The notes under the pieces are model-generated. The model saw only the letters and a list, made by a program, of their open reading frames with translations, did not search any database and was not told the DNA's origin. From Lasiosphaeris hirsuta (Eukaryota > Ascomycota > Sordariomycetes > Sordariales > Lasiosphaeriaceae): a stretch of 64,000 nucleotides of DNA. Each line of letters begins with the position of its first letter. Positions within the stretch are counted from its first letter, which is position 1. Both the position numbers and the translations under genes were made by a program. The stretch spans positions 4,898,001-4,962,000 of the forward strand of contig JAUKUA010000005.1 in NCBI GenBank assembly GCA_030549175.1, in the 5' to 3' direction. Below are positions 23,231 through 34,921 of this stretch, in pieces.

Positions 23231-26029
23231 ATGGCCGTCGTTCAGACTTTGAGTTTGTCATTGACCCTCCTCTATCTCTGCTATCTGGCTCACCACGTCG
23301 ACGCGCTGAATGCGACGGCAACTTCGTGGTCAACATGGGGCCCGTACCGCCCCAATCTCTACTTTGGCGTGCGCCCTCAGGTCCCCGACACGCTGCTCAT
23401 GGGCCTGATGTGGGCAAGCGGCGAGAGCCGGAGCGAGTTGTTGAGCAGTGAGTGTCGCCGTTAATGTTGAGAGGGTTGCTTACTCACACCTTACAGCACT
23501 CCGCGATACCTGCGAGCAGGATGATGGAATGCAAGGTTACGGCTGGACATTTTACGACACGCGCCTTGGGGGCTCTCAAACCATCCACGACACGCAGCTT
23601 CAGGTCGATCTCGACACTGGCTTTATCAAGTCCGAAGATGGGAAGAGCTGGGCGGTTCGCATCACGGGGACCCCCAAGGCGGGCGCCGCCAACGTCAAGA
23701 CGTCACTCATCGTCCACGCCGCCGTAGAAATGGAAGCCTTCAGTCTCCCAAAGAGTCTCGGGTGTGAAAACCAGAGCAGACGGGGAGGCGGCGTCGAGGC
23801 ACTCTGTCGCGGCGAAATCGCCGAGCTCGGCCATTTCGAGTTCCAGGTCCTGGGAGATGCTCAGAACAAGGCCGTGCATGACACGTCTGTGAACAGCGTG
23901 GCCGGGGTGGACGAGGACGAGATATGGAAGGCAAAGGGTGAGCCCATCTCCCCCCCTCTCCCCCTCTCTAACCTTAACTCCCCCTCTCCCCCCCTCCCCC
24001 CATTCACACTGGACCCACTCCCCGACGCGATCATATCACTGATAACTCGACAGCCGTTTTCACGTCACAGGTCAAGGCTGTCGGCGGGAGCCAGGGCCAA
24101 AACGTGGCAGTTCAAGACAAGCCTGGAGCGGGAAACATGCACTTCATCCAAACCACCTTCGAGGGGCCCTTCACCCTGACCCTCTCCTACCGCGCCGTCC
24201 AAGTGGCATTCCTGGACGGTGAGTCGAGTGTGTCACGCCTCCAAGTCCCCCCTCACCCGGCTAACCTTTTATAACCCATAGCAAACGCCACCGAGACCCG
24301 TCTCGACTCTCTTCGGTCCGGCTTTCCGGCAAGGGTGGACAAGGTATTCCCCAGGGCAGCCCCGTTTGAGCAGGACAAGTATGCGCGCTTCTCCCAAGAG
24401 ATCATCTCTAATCTGCTGGGGGGGCTGGGCTTCTTCCACGGGACCACTCTCGTCGACGACTCGCGAGCGCCCGCGTACCAGGAGACGGAACTCAACTTTT
24501 GGGAGGACGCGGCAGCCGCCATGGCCAAGGCCACCATTACGCAAACCGTGCCCCTGACGCTGCTGTCGCACACGCCCTCGCGGCCCTTCTTCCCGCGCGG
24601 CTTCCTCTGGGACGAGGGCTTCCACCTGCTCCCGGTGCTCGAGTGGGACCTCGACCTGGCCATCTCGGTGCTCGAGAGCTGGTTCGACCTGATGGACGAC
24701 GACGGCTGGATCGGGCGGGAGCAGATCCTGGGCCCGGAAGCCCGCAGCCGCGTGCCGGCCGCCTTCCAAGTACAATACACGCACTACGCCAACCCGCCCA
24801 CCCTGCTCCTGCTGCTCCCCCGGCTCCTAGCCAAGCTCACCGGCGCCGCCCCCTACGCCGGCCACCCCTCAACCCACCTCGCCACCCCATCCGCCGCCAC
24901 CGCCGCCCTCAGCGCCCTCTACCCCCGCCTCGCCCGCCACTATGCCTGGTTCCGCCGCACCCAGGCCGCCAACTTCTCCTCGGCCTACCCCCGCCCCGCC
25001 GGCGACGCCGGCCCCGGCCGCGGCTTCCGCTGGCGTGGCCGCACCCCCTCGCACACCCTCACCAGCGGCCTCGACGACTACCCGCGCGCCAACCCGCCGC
25101 ACCCGGCCGAGCTGCACGTCGACGCGCTCGCCTGGGTCGGCGCCGCGGCCGACGCCCTGCGCCAGGTGGCGGGGTTCCTGGGCGAGGGGGAGGACGAGGC
25201 CACGTATGCCGGGCATGTGGAGGATGTCAAGGAGGGGCTGGAGGTGTTGCATTGGGACGGGGAGCGGTATTGCGATGCCACGGTGGAGGGGGCAGAGTTT
25301 GTGAGAGTTTGTCACGAGGGGTATCTGTCGCTGTTTCCGCTGCTGCTTGGCTTGATGGATGCTGATCATCCGAACCTGCCCAAGGTGTTAGATCTGGTGG
25401 CCGATGAGGCGCGGCTGTACTCGCCGTTCGGGCTGAGGAGCTTGAGCGCGCTGGACGAGAACTACGCCGAGGGCGAGGATTACTGGCGCGGCGCCGTCTG
25501 GCTGAACTTGAATGTCCTGGCCGTGCAGCGGCTGCGGGAGCTGGGGTTGCAGCCCGGAAGGGGTGGGGGTAGTCGGGAGCCGACGGCTGTGCAGCTGCGG
25601 GCGACTTCGCTGGCGGCTGACCTTAGGGAGCGTTTGGTGAACACGGTGTTCTCGAGCTGGGAGAAGACCGGCTTCTTCTGGGAGCAGTACAAGGACAAGA
25701 CGGGCGAGGGCAGCCACAGCAGGGCGTTTACCGGGTGGACGGCTTGTGTGGTTCTGCTGCTGGGGTTGCAGTTCGATAAGACCACCGGGGAGAGGGGGGA
25801 CGACGTCGCTCGCAGCCCTCGGTCATCTGGAGCGTCGAGTCTAACGGTTTCCATCGGCCTAGTTGTTGTCGTTATAGCCGTTGTCTTGTTGAGAAGGCCG
25901 TTGTGGGTGACGGCAGGCAAGCTGGCTAAATCTTGGGATAAGTGGAGGAAGGGTCAACCATCGGGAGGGAGGTATGAGCAGGTGGAGGTCATTGACTTGG
26001 ATGAACGGGGTCATGATCGTTATGACTAG
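23231..26029 (+). CDS. mannosyl-oligosaccharide glucosidase (processing alpha-glucosidase I, GH63)
   Basis: Four exons (23231-23447, 23497-23937, 24054-24218, 24282-26029) give 856 aa. The enzyme removes the outermost alpha-1,2-glucose from Glc3Man9GlcNAc2 on new glycoproteins in the ER. Family landmarks: WGPYRPNLYFGVRPQVP and LLMGLMWA at the N-terminal domain, YGWTFYDTRLGGSQTIHD, then FFPRGFLWDEGFHLLP, GLDDYPRA, and NYAEGEDYWRGAVWLNLNVL with SRAFTGWTACVVLLL in the catalytic barrel. Residues 1-24 form a signal peptide or anchor. Unusually, a hydrophobic helix lies at about 793-815 (SSLTVSIGLVVVVIAVVLLR), followed by a 40-residue charged tail, implying a C-terminal anchor. The gene looks intact. 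Its stop is 28 bp from the 3' end of the NLR pseudogene on the other strand. Confidence 0.92.
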
Positions 26030-26057
26030 CACAGGACATGCTTTCGGTACCCTCGCT

Positions 26058-29000
26058 TCAGTTGAGGGGCTCCCAATCAGAATCTTCCCAGACGCCATCT
26101 TCCTCTTCAGACGCATCCTCCTCTTCAGGCACTAGCCCCCAGCCATCGCGACCGTAATGCTGTTCCAGCTAGCTAATAGTTTCCCACTGATCGTTCCTAA
26201 TTGCAGCGTTATACACATTCCCCCACTTGCCTCCTTGTGCTCGAATATCAGCCCCGTGTTGCACCAACCACTTCAGCGCCTTTATTCCCCCCCGAGATGC
26301 AGCCGCCGTAAGCACGGCCGAACCGTGCTCACCGCTCTGAGCATTGACATCGGCCCCCAACTCGACGAGTCTCTTCATGATGCGGATATGGACCTCTCTG
26401 GTGGCGGCTTGTAGCGGTGTGCCGTATATGCCGGCGGTGATGTGGATGTCCGCACCAGCCGCCACGAGCGCCTCCACCGCCTGCAGGTGTCCGCATTCCG
26501 CTGCTGCGTGGAGAGCCGTGCCATATTCCGAACTGGTGACACGATTCACCCTTGCGCCCGCGTCGAGCAGCGGTTGAATCATCTTTGGGCGGTGAGTGGC
26601 TGCCGCCTGTAGGGAGGTAAACTCGCTTTCGCCGCCGTTTCCGTTTGCATTGGCACCCATATCCAACAGCCTTTGCGACAGCAGTTTGGGGGCACTGGGC
26701 TCGAATTTATCCTTGGGAGTTATGGCGAGGGTCAGCGGACTCATGGCCATGGTGGTCCCCCGCCGACAATGTTTTGTGTTTTGTATCTGAATGGCTGGGG
26801 GATTCAGGTTGGCGCCGCGGGCAAGCAACATGTCGATGACTTTGATACGATTAGTTTTCTTGCAGAACGTCGAGCATTTAAAGGTCACGGTAAAGGCCGC
26901 CTGTAATGGGGAGCCATACCGGCCTCCGAGGTAGTTGATGTTGGCCCCTTGGACATCGATGAATCACGTACAAATGTCGAGGTTTCACATGACGGCGGCT
27001 GCCTGAAGGGATCGGTCAAGGTATTCCTCCCGCTGGCTGGCTGTCATGGGTTGCTCCAATAAGCGAGAGAGAACCTTCTTTCCGCCTAATGCGGCATACT
27101 CGAAACACAGCTCGCAGATGCCAGCGCCATGCTCGAGAAGTAAGTTCGTGAGTGGTAGGGACGCCCTGGCCGCGACGATATGCAGTGGCCGTTGTTGATG
27201 CGAGTTTGGGTCCGCACCTCTGCCAAGAAGGAACTCGGCCATATCCATGTCATCATCCCGCAAGCGGCACCCAGCGGACCACCGTCCCTCGGGTCCATCA
27301 GGTAGAACCCCGGTTGGTTCTTTGAAATGTATTTACTAGTCACATTCAAGTTCAGCTGGGCGCCGAACTTGAGGAGAAGCTCGATGACGTCCTTGCGACC
27401 TCTATTAGTCGCCTGTATGATCGGCTGAGTGTAGAGTTCGGAATTGGAATCGACCAGACCACCTGGGGGCACTCCCAGTTCTAACAACTCCCGTGTCTTC
27501 TCGATCGGTTGGCTTGACACGGCAGGGAGCAGGAGGCGACAGTCTCTATCCCTGAACCTCGCACCACATTTTTGCAGCAGGTCAAAGGCGGCCTTGTCCT
27601 CTGCCAGCAAAGCAACGGCGAGTGGTGATACTTCTCTGAATTCCTGGATATCGGGGTTAGCCTTCACTCCGCCGTCCAGGAGGACGGATACGAACTCGCC
27701 CCCAAGGCGAGATCTGACGGCTTCTCGAAGCAAGCTTTTATGGCCCTCGGCAGCTTCTTCAATTCTCGCACCCTTGCTCAGCAAGAAATCGACAACATCT
27801 TTCCTTCCAGACTTAATTCCGTAGAGCAGGAATCCACCCCACCCACCCGGGGGGCCGTTGATGTCTGCACCGAGCTCGACAAGTACTTCCAGCATTGCCA
27901 GATTGCCGTGGAAAGCCGTGTATTGTACTGGTGTACAATCGGTCAAGGGTATCTTGCGGTTCGGGTTCGCACCGCAACGGGCCAGGTACCGCAGAACCTG
28001 GGGGGATTCCTTGAAAAGTGGCCACCATACACTATCGCGAAAATGATGTTAGTGTGAGGCCCTCAGACAATAGTAGATAGGTACGTTAGGCACCTAGGTA
28101 CCTAGTACCTAGGCAGTTAATGACATTGGGGAAGTATGGGTGGGGGACAGGGGGGCTCACAAGTCGCCGATATCCTCTTTTTCGTCTTTCAAGTTGACCC
28201 CGTGTCTTTGGAGAAGCTCCATCATTTCGATGCCGGCCTCGTGAGATTCTTCTCGGCTGGCTAACCTCACGGCCTTTTCAAAGGGCGGGTGGGGGTTTCC
28301 ACAATTTCTCGGGTTCGCAATCTCCTCTTGCCTCCTCCAGTCGTCCCTTGTAAGGGGCCCTAATAAATATTTCCTGTCACGTTTACACCCGCTCCACCGA
28401 TGGGCATCAGCTCCTCGCTTGGCGAGTTCCTTGGCTAAATAGATATAGCCTGCTTGAAGCGCTGCCGTGAGTGGCGTGTACTTCTGGTTCACCGGATTGA
28501 CATATGGGTTTCGCTCGAGAATCTTCCAGGCGGCTACTTCATTGCCGCTTGTCACGGCTGCCAGCAGCGCAGGGCTTTTCTGGTTGGTCCATTGATTCAC
28601 GTCGATTTCAGGCTTCTTCTCTAAGGAAGCATACAGGATGGCGGGGAACTTATCGTAAACGACAACCGCATTGGCCAGGCCATGAGAGAGGTCTTCGACC
28701 TCGTTGCTCTCTAGGAGGAGCTTCACGATATCAACCTGGCCGGTGTCGGTAAGCCGGCACCAGGAAATATTGCCGTCAGTGTCGCGATTGACGCGAAGGC
28801 TGCCGCCGGCGTTGAGGATGATGTGGATCGTTGCTGCGTCGCCTTGGGCTATGGCTTCAAAAAGGGGACTCTTACATTTCCGAGGGTTTATATCCGCCCC
28901 CGCCTTCAATAAAGCTTGGGCGATCTGGCTCTGTCCTCGGGAGGCGGCGATGGATAGGGCAGACTTTTCAACCCTGCCGAATTCGGGACGCGCGGCGTGC

Positions 29001-31778
29001 ATTTTGTTGACGTCGGCACCGTGTTGGAGAAGAATCTCCACCATCGGTAGCGATCCAGACTAGACGGCAAAGGAGAGTAGTGTTGACATGTCCAGCATGA
29101 GTTCTTTGTTGGTTTCGTTTATATCAGCGCCTGCGTTCAGCAGTGCCATGACGGTTTCCATATCCCCTGATTTGACAGCTTCGCGCAGTGACACACATTC
29201 AGGCGCTAGATCAACCGCAGTGTTCTTCCTGTGCCCGTCGCTGTCGTAGAGGCTAGCATTGGCATTGGTCCTGGCATTAGATAACAGTCGGATGATCTTG
29301 GCGGACCTTCCCCTAATGGCGAGCTCGAAAGCGCTGTCAACAACTCCATTGGAGGCATCTGGGTCCGCGCCAAGACCGACGAGGTACTCGACAATCCCGA
29401 CCCATCCGTGATACGATGCCGCACCAAGAGCTAACCCATACTAGGTGTCGGGAGCGTGAGCGTGGATGTCGGCGCCGCTCTCGACCAGCGACCGCACCAG
29501 CGGGAGATCGCCGAGAACCGCAGCCCAGTAGAGTGGTTGCCATGGCTTTTTACCGAGACTGGCAACGGTGAGGTTTGCTCTTCTGGGCCAGGTTAGATAA
29601 ATGCTGAGACCCCAAAGCGCCCTGGGGTTCCAGGTGTTCAGCCAGTTGGCGTACCCCTGGCTCTGATCGGGATTCATAGTTAGAAATCCTCCCAAAATAG
29701 TCCGTGCAGGGTGCCCGGTATCGTCGCCATGACCCGCTCTCTGCCAGTGTTGCATCCAGTGCTGGCTGACGTAGGTGAACAGATGGTATTCGTCAAAGCT
29801 AATCTCAAAGGCGACCTCGCCGCCGTTGACGGAGAGGAGATACAGAAGACAGGATTGTGCCAAGTAGCTATGAGCGAGCCGCTCTGATGTGTGGAAGAAG
29901 CGCATCGATACTTCGCGCAGGTGTTTCGAGGTAATGTACTCCTTTACCGAGAAGTGACTGAGTGATACGAGGGTGAACGAGCGATCGAAGTAATAACTCA
30001 AGCTGCGTTTCTCAACTTGCGGCTTATCGCCGAGCCACCTGAGTTGACCCCCTTTGCCTACCGTTACAGAAACCAAGACGCCGCATATGTTAACTATCTG
30101 CTCTTTGGATATGAGGCCGGCGCTTTGGAGGTCGAACTTGGGCTGAGAAGGATCGATAGCTGCCGCTTCGGCGAGCTCCTCCAAGAGCAAGGGCCGAACA
30201 GAGAAGGCGAGCCAGTGAAGCGCCGACCGGACGACCAATCGCTGCTGAGGTGGGACCGCTTCGAGGATACGGTCATACATCTCGTAGAGAGTTCTAGGCA
30301 TGCGCGTTGAGCTCTTCTTCTACACCGTTGAGTGTGAGACATGGTTTCAGTGCGCTGAGCTGACCTGCTGCCAAACGGAACCTATTAACCACGGTAGAAC
30401 ATGAAAGATTAGCAATTGTAGCCTAGAGTACTTTCTCAAGATGTAGATAGCAATGTGTAGCTCACATTCCCCGGGCTCCCGCCATCACGGTATCAATCAC
30501 CCTTTTCTTCAGCTTTGGATCCCAGTTCTTAGTTGTCAAATCTCGCTCAATCTCGTTAGCAACGTAGATTCCCACATCGGTATCGACAGCTAAATTTTGG
30601 ATCGCGATTGTGTGAGTTGCAAGATCGGACATGGCGACTTTAATGTCGGGCTCCGCGCGGGATGTGATCAAAATGTTGAGATTACATGGTAAGAAATCTC
30701 GGTTAAGAAACTTCTGGAGCAGCGGGCGCCGCTCGTTTTGGCTACCACACTCGGTCTGCCGCGAGCTGGGGCACTCGTGAAGGGCGTCGATGATCAGGTA
30801 AGTGAGTTCTGTACGCTCAACCTCAGCCTGAATCACACCACAAAGTTCTTCGATGCTCGGCTCTTCGATACCATTGTTTTTGCTTCTGTATAGCGCCGCA
30901 GCCGAGTGAGGAAGGTCGGGGCGGGCAGATGTAAGCTGGTAGATGACGCTTTTGAGAAAATTAGCGGCTTTCTGCTTCTCGCCGTCGCGAAAGTCAAAGT
31001 AGTAGTAGACAACCATCCTCGACGTACCCGCGACACGGGCTTGCATGTGTCCAATGATAGTGGAGCTGAGAATTGTTTTGCCAGCGCCTGGCAGGCCGTG
31101 AAGCCAAAGTAGGCTGCCGGGTGTGTCTCTCCAACTTGTGAATGGTGCTTCATTGAAAACCCACATGCCCGTCTTGGGCTCGTGCTTGTCGAGGGAGTCA
31201 TCTTGGTTCTTCTTCGAATCGCTGGTAATGTACCAATTTAGTACCTTTGTTCGTTCGCCGTCTTCTTTTATACGGGCGAGGCTCTTGGCCTGGATTTCCG
31301 TCACTTTGAGGTGGTAAGTCACGAGAGCAAGGCTCAGGCTTGCCTGGTGCTGGTTGATGACTTTTAGGCTCTGCCCGATCTCAGAAGATACACGTAACCA
31401 TCGAAGCCTGACCATGAACCCCCTTCTATAGAGAGGCACGAGTTGGTCCTGGGTGTCCCGCAAAAGGGCCTGGCACTCCCCTAGGATTGGACGACAGGCT
31501 TCCAACCCTGGTCGCTCGCCGCTGTCGTCGCCACTTCCTGGGGGTTTGCCTGCGGGGACGCTGAGCGACCGGAGCGCATCGTTGAACCCATCGGAGCCTT
31601 GAGGAAGGTCCTTGATTTTGTTTAACGTGTCGGCCAGGGCTCGGATACCGCTGATGATGGTCGATATGCTTTTTTCCGCGCTCTTGATCTTGGACAGAAT
31701 CTGCTCGCAAGTAGAGAGAAGAGTGGTAGAAATCTGAATGACAGCGATTACGCTCGCCGCTACGGAGAGCCCATCCAT
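26058..31778 (-). pseudogene. NLR-type protein gene (NACHT plus ankyrin repeats), inactivated
   Basis: The start MDGLSVAASVIAVIQIS opens a fungal NLR N-terminal helical domain. A NACHT follows with P-loop GLPGAGKT at 228-235 and Walker B TYLIIDALHE near 326-335. Introns at 30465-30382 and 28160-28032 keep the frame. A winged-helix-like part (TLYEMYDRILEAVPPQQR, HFSVKEYITSKHLR) leads to some 20 ankyrin units and the tail HYGRDGWGLVPEEED. The frame is broken seven times: a 1-base frameshift near 30302, TAG 29443-29441, TAG 29062-29060, a frameshift near 27265, TGA 26987-26985, TGA 26966-26964, and TAG 26171-26169. Between stops the frame is preserved, so this is one gene damaged recently. The three TAGs fit CpA-to-TpA change (RIP). 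A truncated NACHT protein from the first 438 codons remains possible. Confidence 0.85.
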
Positions 31779-32936
31779 TACCGGATAAGAGCGGAGGGCC
31801 TAGGTACCTAAATGTAGTTGCAGGCTGCCAGGCTATGTATCGATCTTTGGAGGCTGTGGTGGGGTAAAAAAGGAATAACATGAAGCGTCGTAGTTTAATC
31901 GCGGGAATCATGTCGGAGTTGACGTTGGGAGTAACCGAGGGGGCTTGATTCATTGCTGCCTAAGATCAGATGACCTTGGGAACCGCCGCAGCGAGCGATC
32001 TCGAAACATTGATTCGTTCCTTTCTGTAAATGTGGCTGGCGAACTCGGCCACTCATGAATGGTCCGCTCAGCGCGCATCTTGGCCAAGTCCTGGGCGAGA
32101 TGGTACCCCTGCTTGACCCAATTGAAGCTGGAGCCGATGCCCTGGAGAACCGATTTGAACCAGCCTATTTTGATAGTGTTAATACGAGGTGTATTGATGT
32201 TAGGGGTGAACCGTTTCAAAGATTTGAACAAGTGATCAAGTGATGGATGTAGACTCAAGTGTGTGATGATGACAAATTTTATAAAAATAAAAAAGTACAC
32301 TGGACACTTTTATACACAAAAACCACAAAAACCACAAAAACCGCAAATAATAAGTTCAATACCTTGAACAAGTGGATGAAGTTGTGGAAGAATGATGTCT
32401 TATAGCGGTGAGCTCGCTGCGATTCATCGCCTTCTACCGTCCCATGGTTCAACCAGCATCACGGTGGTATAGCAGCGGAAATCTATGTCTCCCTGGGTTA
32501 AATCTTTACCCGACTGCTTGTGCTACGTGTACGGGAAGGAAGTATGGATGAATACTGGTACCTGCATGTACCCATCGGAGGCCATCAACCTAGATAGGCA
32601 CAGCCCTTCACATGGCCGACATCATAACATGGAGAAATGTGCTATATCAGTCGCTCCATTCCAGTTCTATCCCGTGGTTGACCGCTAGAAAGCGCCCTCA
32701 ACCGAATTTACACCGTTCACTGCAAGTCTAACTTCCCTCTCTCGGATGTCGTCAATCAAGAGGCGGGACATGGCTTCCACAAGGACTCTCACTCCGCCCC
32801 TTGACTTTGTAGGTAGGTGGGCAATATGAACTTGAAATTCATTTCGCATCCCAACTGGCACAACTTGGGTGGCAAAGGGATGACCACCTGATACAAGGAG
32901 ATATCATCACAGCTGGTGGCCTCCTATCCGCTTCTA
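31779..32936. other. intergenic, no gene recognised; short AACCACAAA repeat
   Basis: Contains the promoter side of the NLR pseudogene and a small tandem AAAAACCAC repeat at about 32319-32343. An open frame at 31950-32300 (-) has no domain or good start. Confidence 0.45.
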
Positions 32937-33446
32937 TTACTTCGCCCCCTTTTCCTTCTCGATAGCTTCAGCAGCCTCAACCACAGCACGATGTGCCTTC
33001 TCCTCTTCCGTCTCATCCTTCTCATCCCCTCCCTTCCCACCAGTAAGCGCAATCCACGGCCCATGCAACGCGCCGACGCCAGCGCCCACCAGCACCCCCG
33101 GGATGGACACAACACCACTAACAAGCACGCCCAGCAGGTTCCCAACCCCCATGCCTACGGCAGCCGACGCGCCGACACCCCCGACGGCGCCTTGGCCCCA
33201 GCCGCTGGCCATGGCGCGCGCCTTCTTGCTCTGCCCGTGGGCCTCGACTTCCTTGGCGTACGCCGCCTTCCAGATCCGCTCGCGCTCGGCCGGGTCGGTG
33301 ATGCTCGCTGCCAGCGCTTTGAGCGAGTTCGCTTCGTCTTGCAGATGCTTGGCGGCCATGGCGGCCTCGACTGCCTTGTTGATTTCTTCTGTTGTGGGGG
33401 CCGGGGGAGATTGTGGTGGTGATGGGGATTGTGGTGGTGACGTCAT
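32937..33446 (-). CDS. small glycine-zipper protein, unknown function
   Basis: A 169-aa intronless frame beginning MTSPPQSPSPPQSPP. After the Pro/Ser-rich start comes a charged helical region (EEINKAVEAAMAAKHLQDEA, then DPAERERIWKAAYAKEVEA). A long Gly/Ala/Val stretch at about 78-130 follows, with repeated small-xxx-small spacing (GGVGASAAVGMGVGNLLG, VSIPGVLVGAGVGALHG). The C-terminus is acidic and helical. Glycine zippers of this kind occur in membrane-inserting proteins, including cell-death effectors paired with fungal NLR or lipase genes. It lies about 0.35 kb from a NACHT relic and 1.2 kb from the NLR pseudogene, all on the same strand. An effector role is only a hypothesis; no amyloid motif was recognised. 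The gene appears intact. Confidence 0.65.
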   Translation of the reverse strand: MTSPPQSPSPPQSPPAPTTEEINKAVEAAMAAKHLQDEANSLKALAASITDPAERERIWKAAYAKEVEAHGQSKKARAMASGWGQGAVGGVGASAAVGMGVGNLLGVLVSGVVSIPGVLVGAGVGALHGPWIALTGGKGGDEKDETEEEKAHRAVVEAAEAIEKEKGAK

Positions 33447-33789
33447 TGTCACTTTTGTCTTGGCGGTGGTGGGAGTTGGCGGTTTGGAGAGGTCTTTGGG
33501 TGATAAAGGTGCTGGGTGTATGGACCTGAGGTTTGTGCCAAATAAGGAATCGTAACCCGAGTCTGGCGGTTCTTTTGGGGAGTGGCAATGTATCAGTCGG
33601 GATATCAGGTCTCAATAGATTTACCGAGTCGTCACGGTTGCTTGGTTGATGTGTGGGAAAGGTGGAACTTGGCGGGGTGGCAGTTGGGAAGGGTTAGTTG
33701 CGTGTTACACACCAGTGGAGCACTGTGTTGCCACAATGACGGGCTCTACGCCTTGTTGCGGGCTCGCATTATTCAGTATACCTATCACG

Positions 33790-34490
33790 ACACAGGCTTT
33801 CATTCAGCCAATCAGAACATTCTTAAAGTCAGCTGTCAAAAACTCGACAATCTTGATTTTCTCGGCTTGTTCGGCCGATGGATCCCACGCATGGAGAAGT
33901 TCGACGGTTCGCGGGTCGCTGTAGATGAACTTCTCGAGCGTGGGACTTGCCAGATCCCGGCTTGCCGCGTATCCAAAAGATGCCTAGCCAGTCTAGATCC
34001 AGTCTCGGAGGCCAGTGGTGCTGTCTCGATACACCCAACTAAAGGTTCCTTTGAACCTCTCGACGATCCGCTCTTCTCGGAGGTCGCGCTCCGCTGTGTG
34101 AAGCGCCGAGACAACGGCTGTGGTTATTAGTTTTGGGTCTCATAAATATAGACTGGTAGGTACTGTTGGCGGCGACCTACCCCTCAAGTCCCAATCGAAG
34201 CCTTCCTTCTTGCTGAGAGTTGCAAGAGTGACCGTTGATTGCGCAGAATAATGCCGTCCGAGGTCGTCCTCAGGGGGCGGCACCGAGTAAGAATCCTGAA
34301 TTCTCTGTAGCTTGCTAATTATGATGTAAATGGCAGGGTCGCCGGGCTTGAACTTGGCAATTCCGGAGTGGCCCGCATTGATCCGTATTGTGGAGTCCCT
34401 GCGATTATAGATGGACCCGTTTGTCGCCGAGTCTCTGTCAACCAGAATGGCAGGCGGTCCCGTTCTATAAAAAGCCTCCGTCTGGTGTTT
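33790..34490 (-). pseudogene. relic of an NLR with hydrolase-type N-terminus: linker and start of NACHT
   Basis: On the minus strand: PAILVDRDSATNGS and INAGHSGIAKFKPGD (34460-34340) match the end of the alpha/beta-hydrolase segment that precedes NACHT in many fungal NLRs. Next is SALHTAERDLREERIVERFK after a likely intron (GTAGGTCG near 34180 to CACAG near 34118), then GTFSWVYRDSTTGLRDW and GIFWIRGKPGSGKS, the P-loop. The frame then shifts within a few bases to TLEKFIYSDPRTVELLHAWD, and earlier in-frame stops interrupt the stretch after RDW. The rest of the NACHT and everything downstream are missing. It is clearly non-functional. Its family resembles that of the C-terminal relic at 6856-7834, but the two need not come from one gene. 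Confidence 0.6.
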
Positions 34491-34921
34491 ACCACATCAT
34501 GGCGATAAGAATTTAGCATCAATCACAATCAGAGAGATCTGCCTAAAAGGAGAGAATACCTACCGCAACTGTTTATGTCGTCTTGGTCTCATACGCCGAG
34601 AACACCATCTTGTTGGACATCAAAGAGGTCTCTGCCAGCTGGTGCTCGAGCTTTCCCAGATAGTTCGATCTCTGCGTTGAAGCCCACACCAAATTTCATC
34701 TGCTTGCTTCTATATTATTGAATGGAGAGACTCAAATGACATTAGACGGCTCGGGACGCCAAAGAAGATAGCCCCCTGATATTTTCTAGAATCACGCTCG
34801 ACTATGGCCCCCCCGCTGTTGCGGCTTCTAGGAGTGCTTGCTTGGGAACCACCCCCCTAAGCTGTGGGCCATGAAGATGAGTGGCTCCGTGCTCATGGTG
34901 CCTATGTTTTAGGCTTGCAGC

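Noticed and set aside
24499..25369. alternative long frames over the GH63 catalytic region
   Set aside because: GC-rich shadows of the GH63 frame with Pro/Arg/Ala-only composition.
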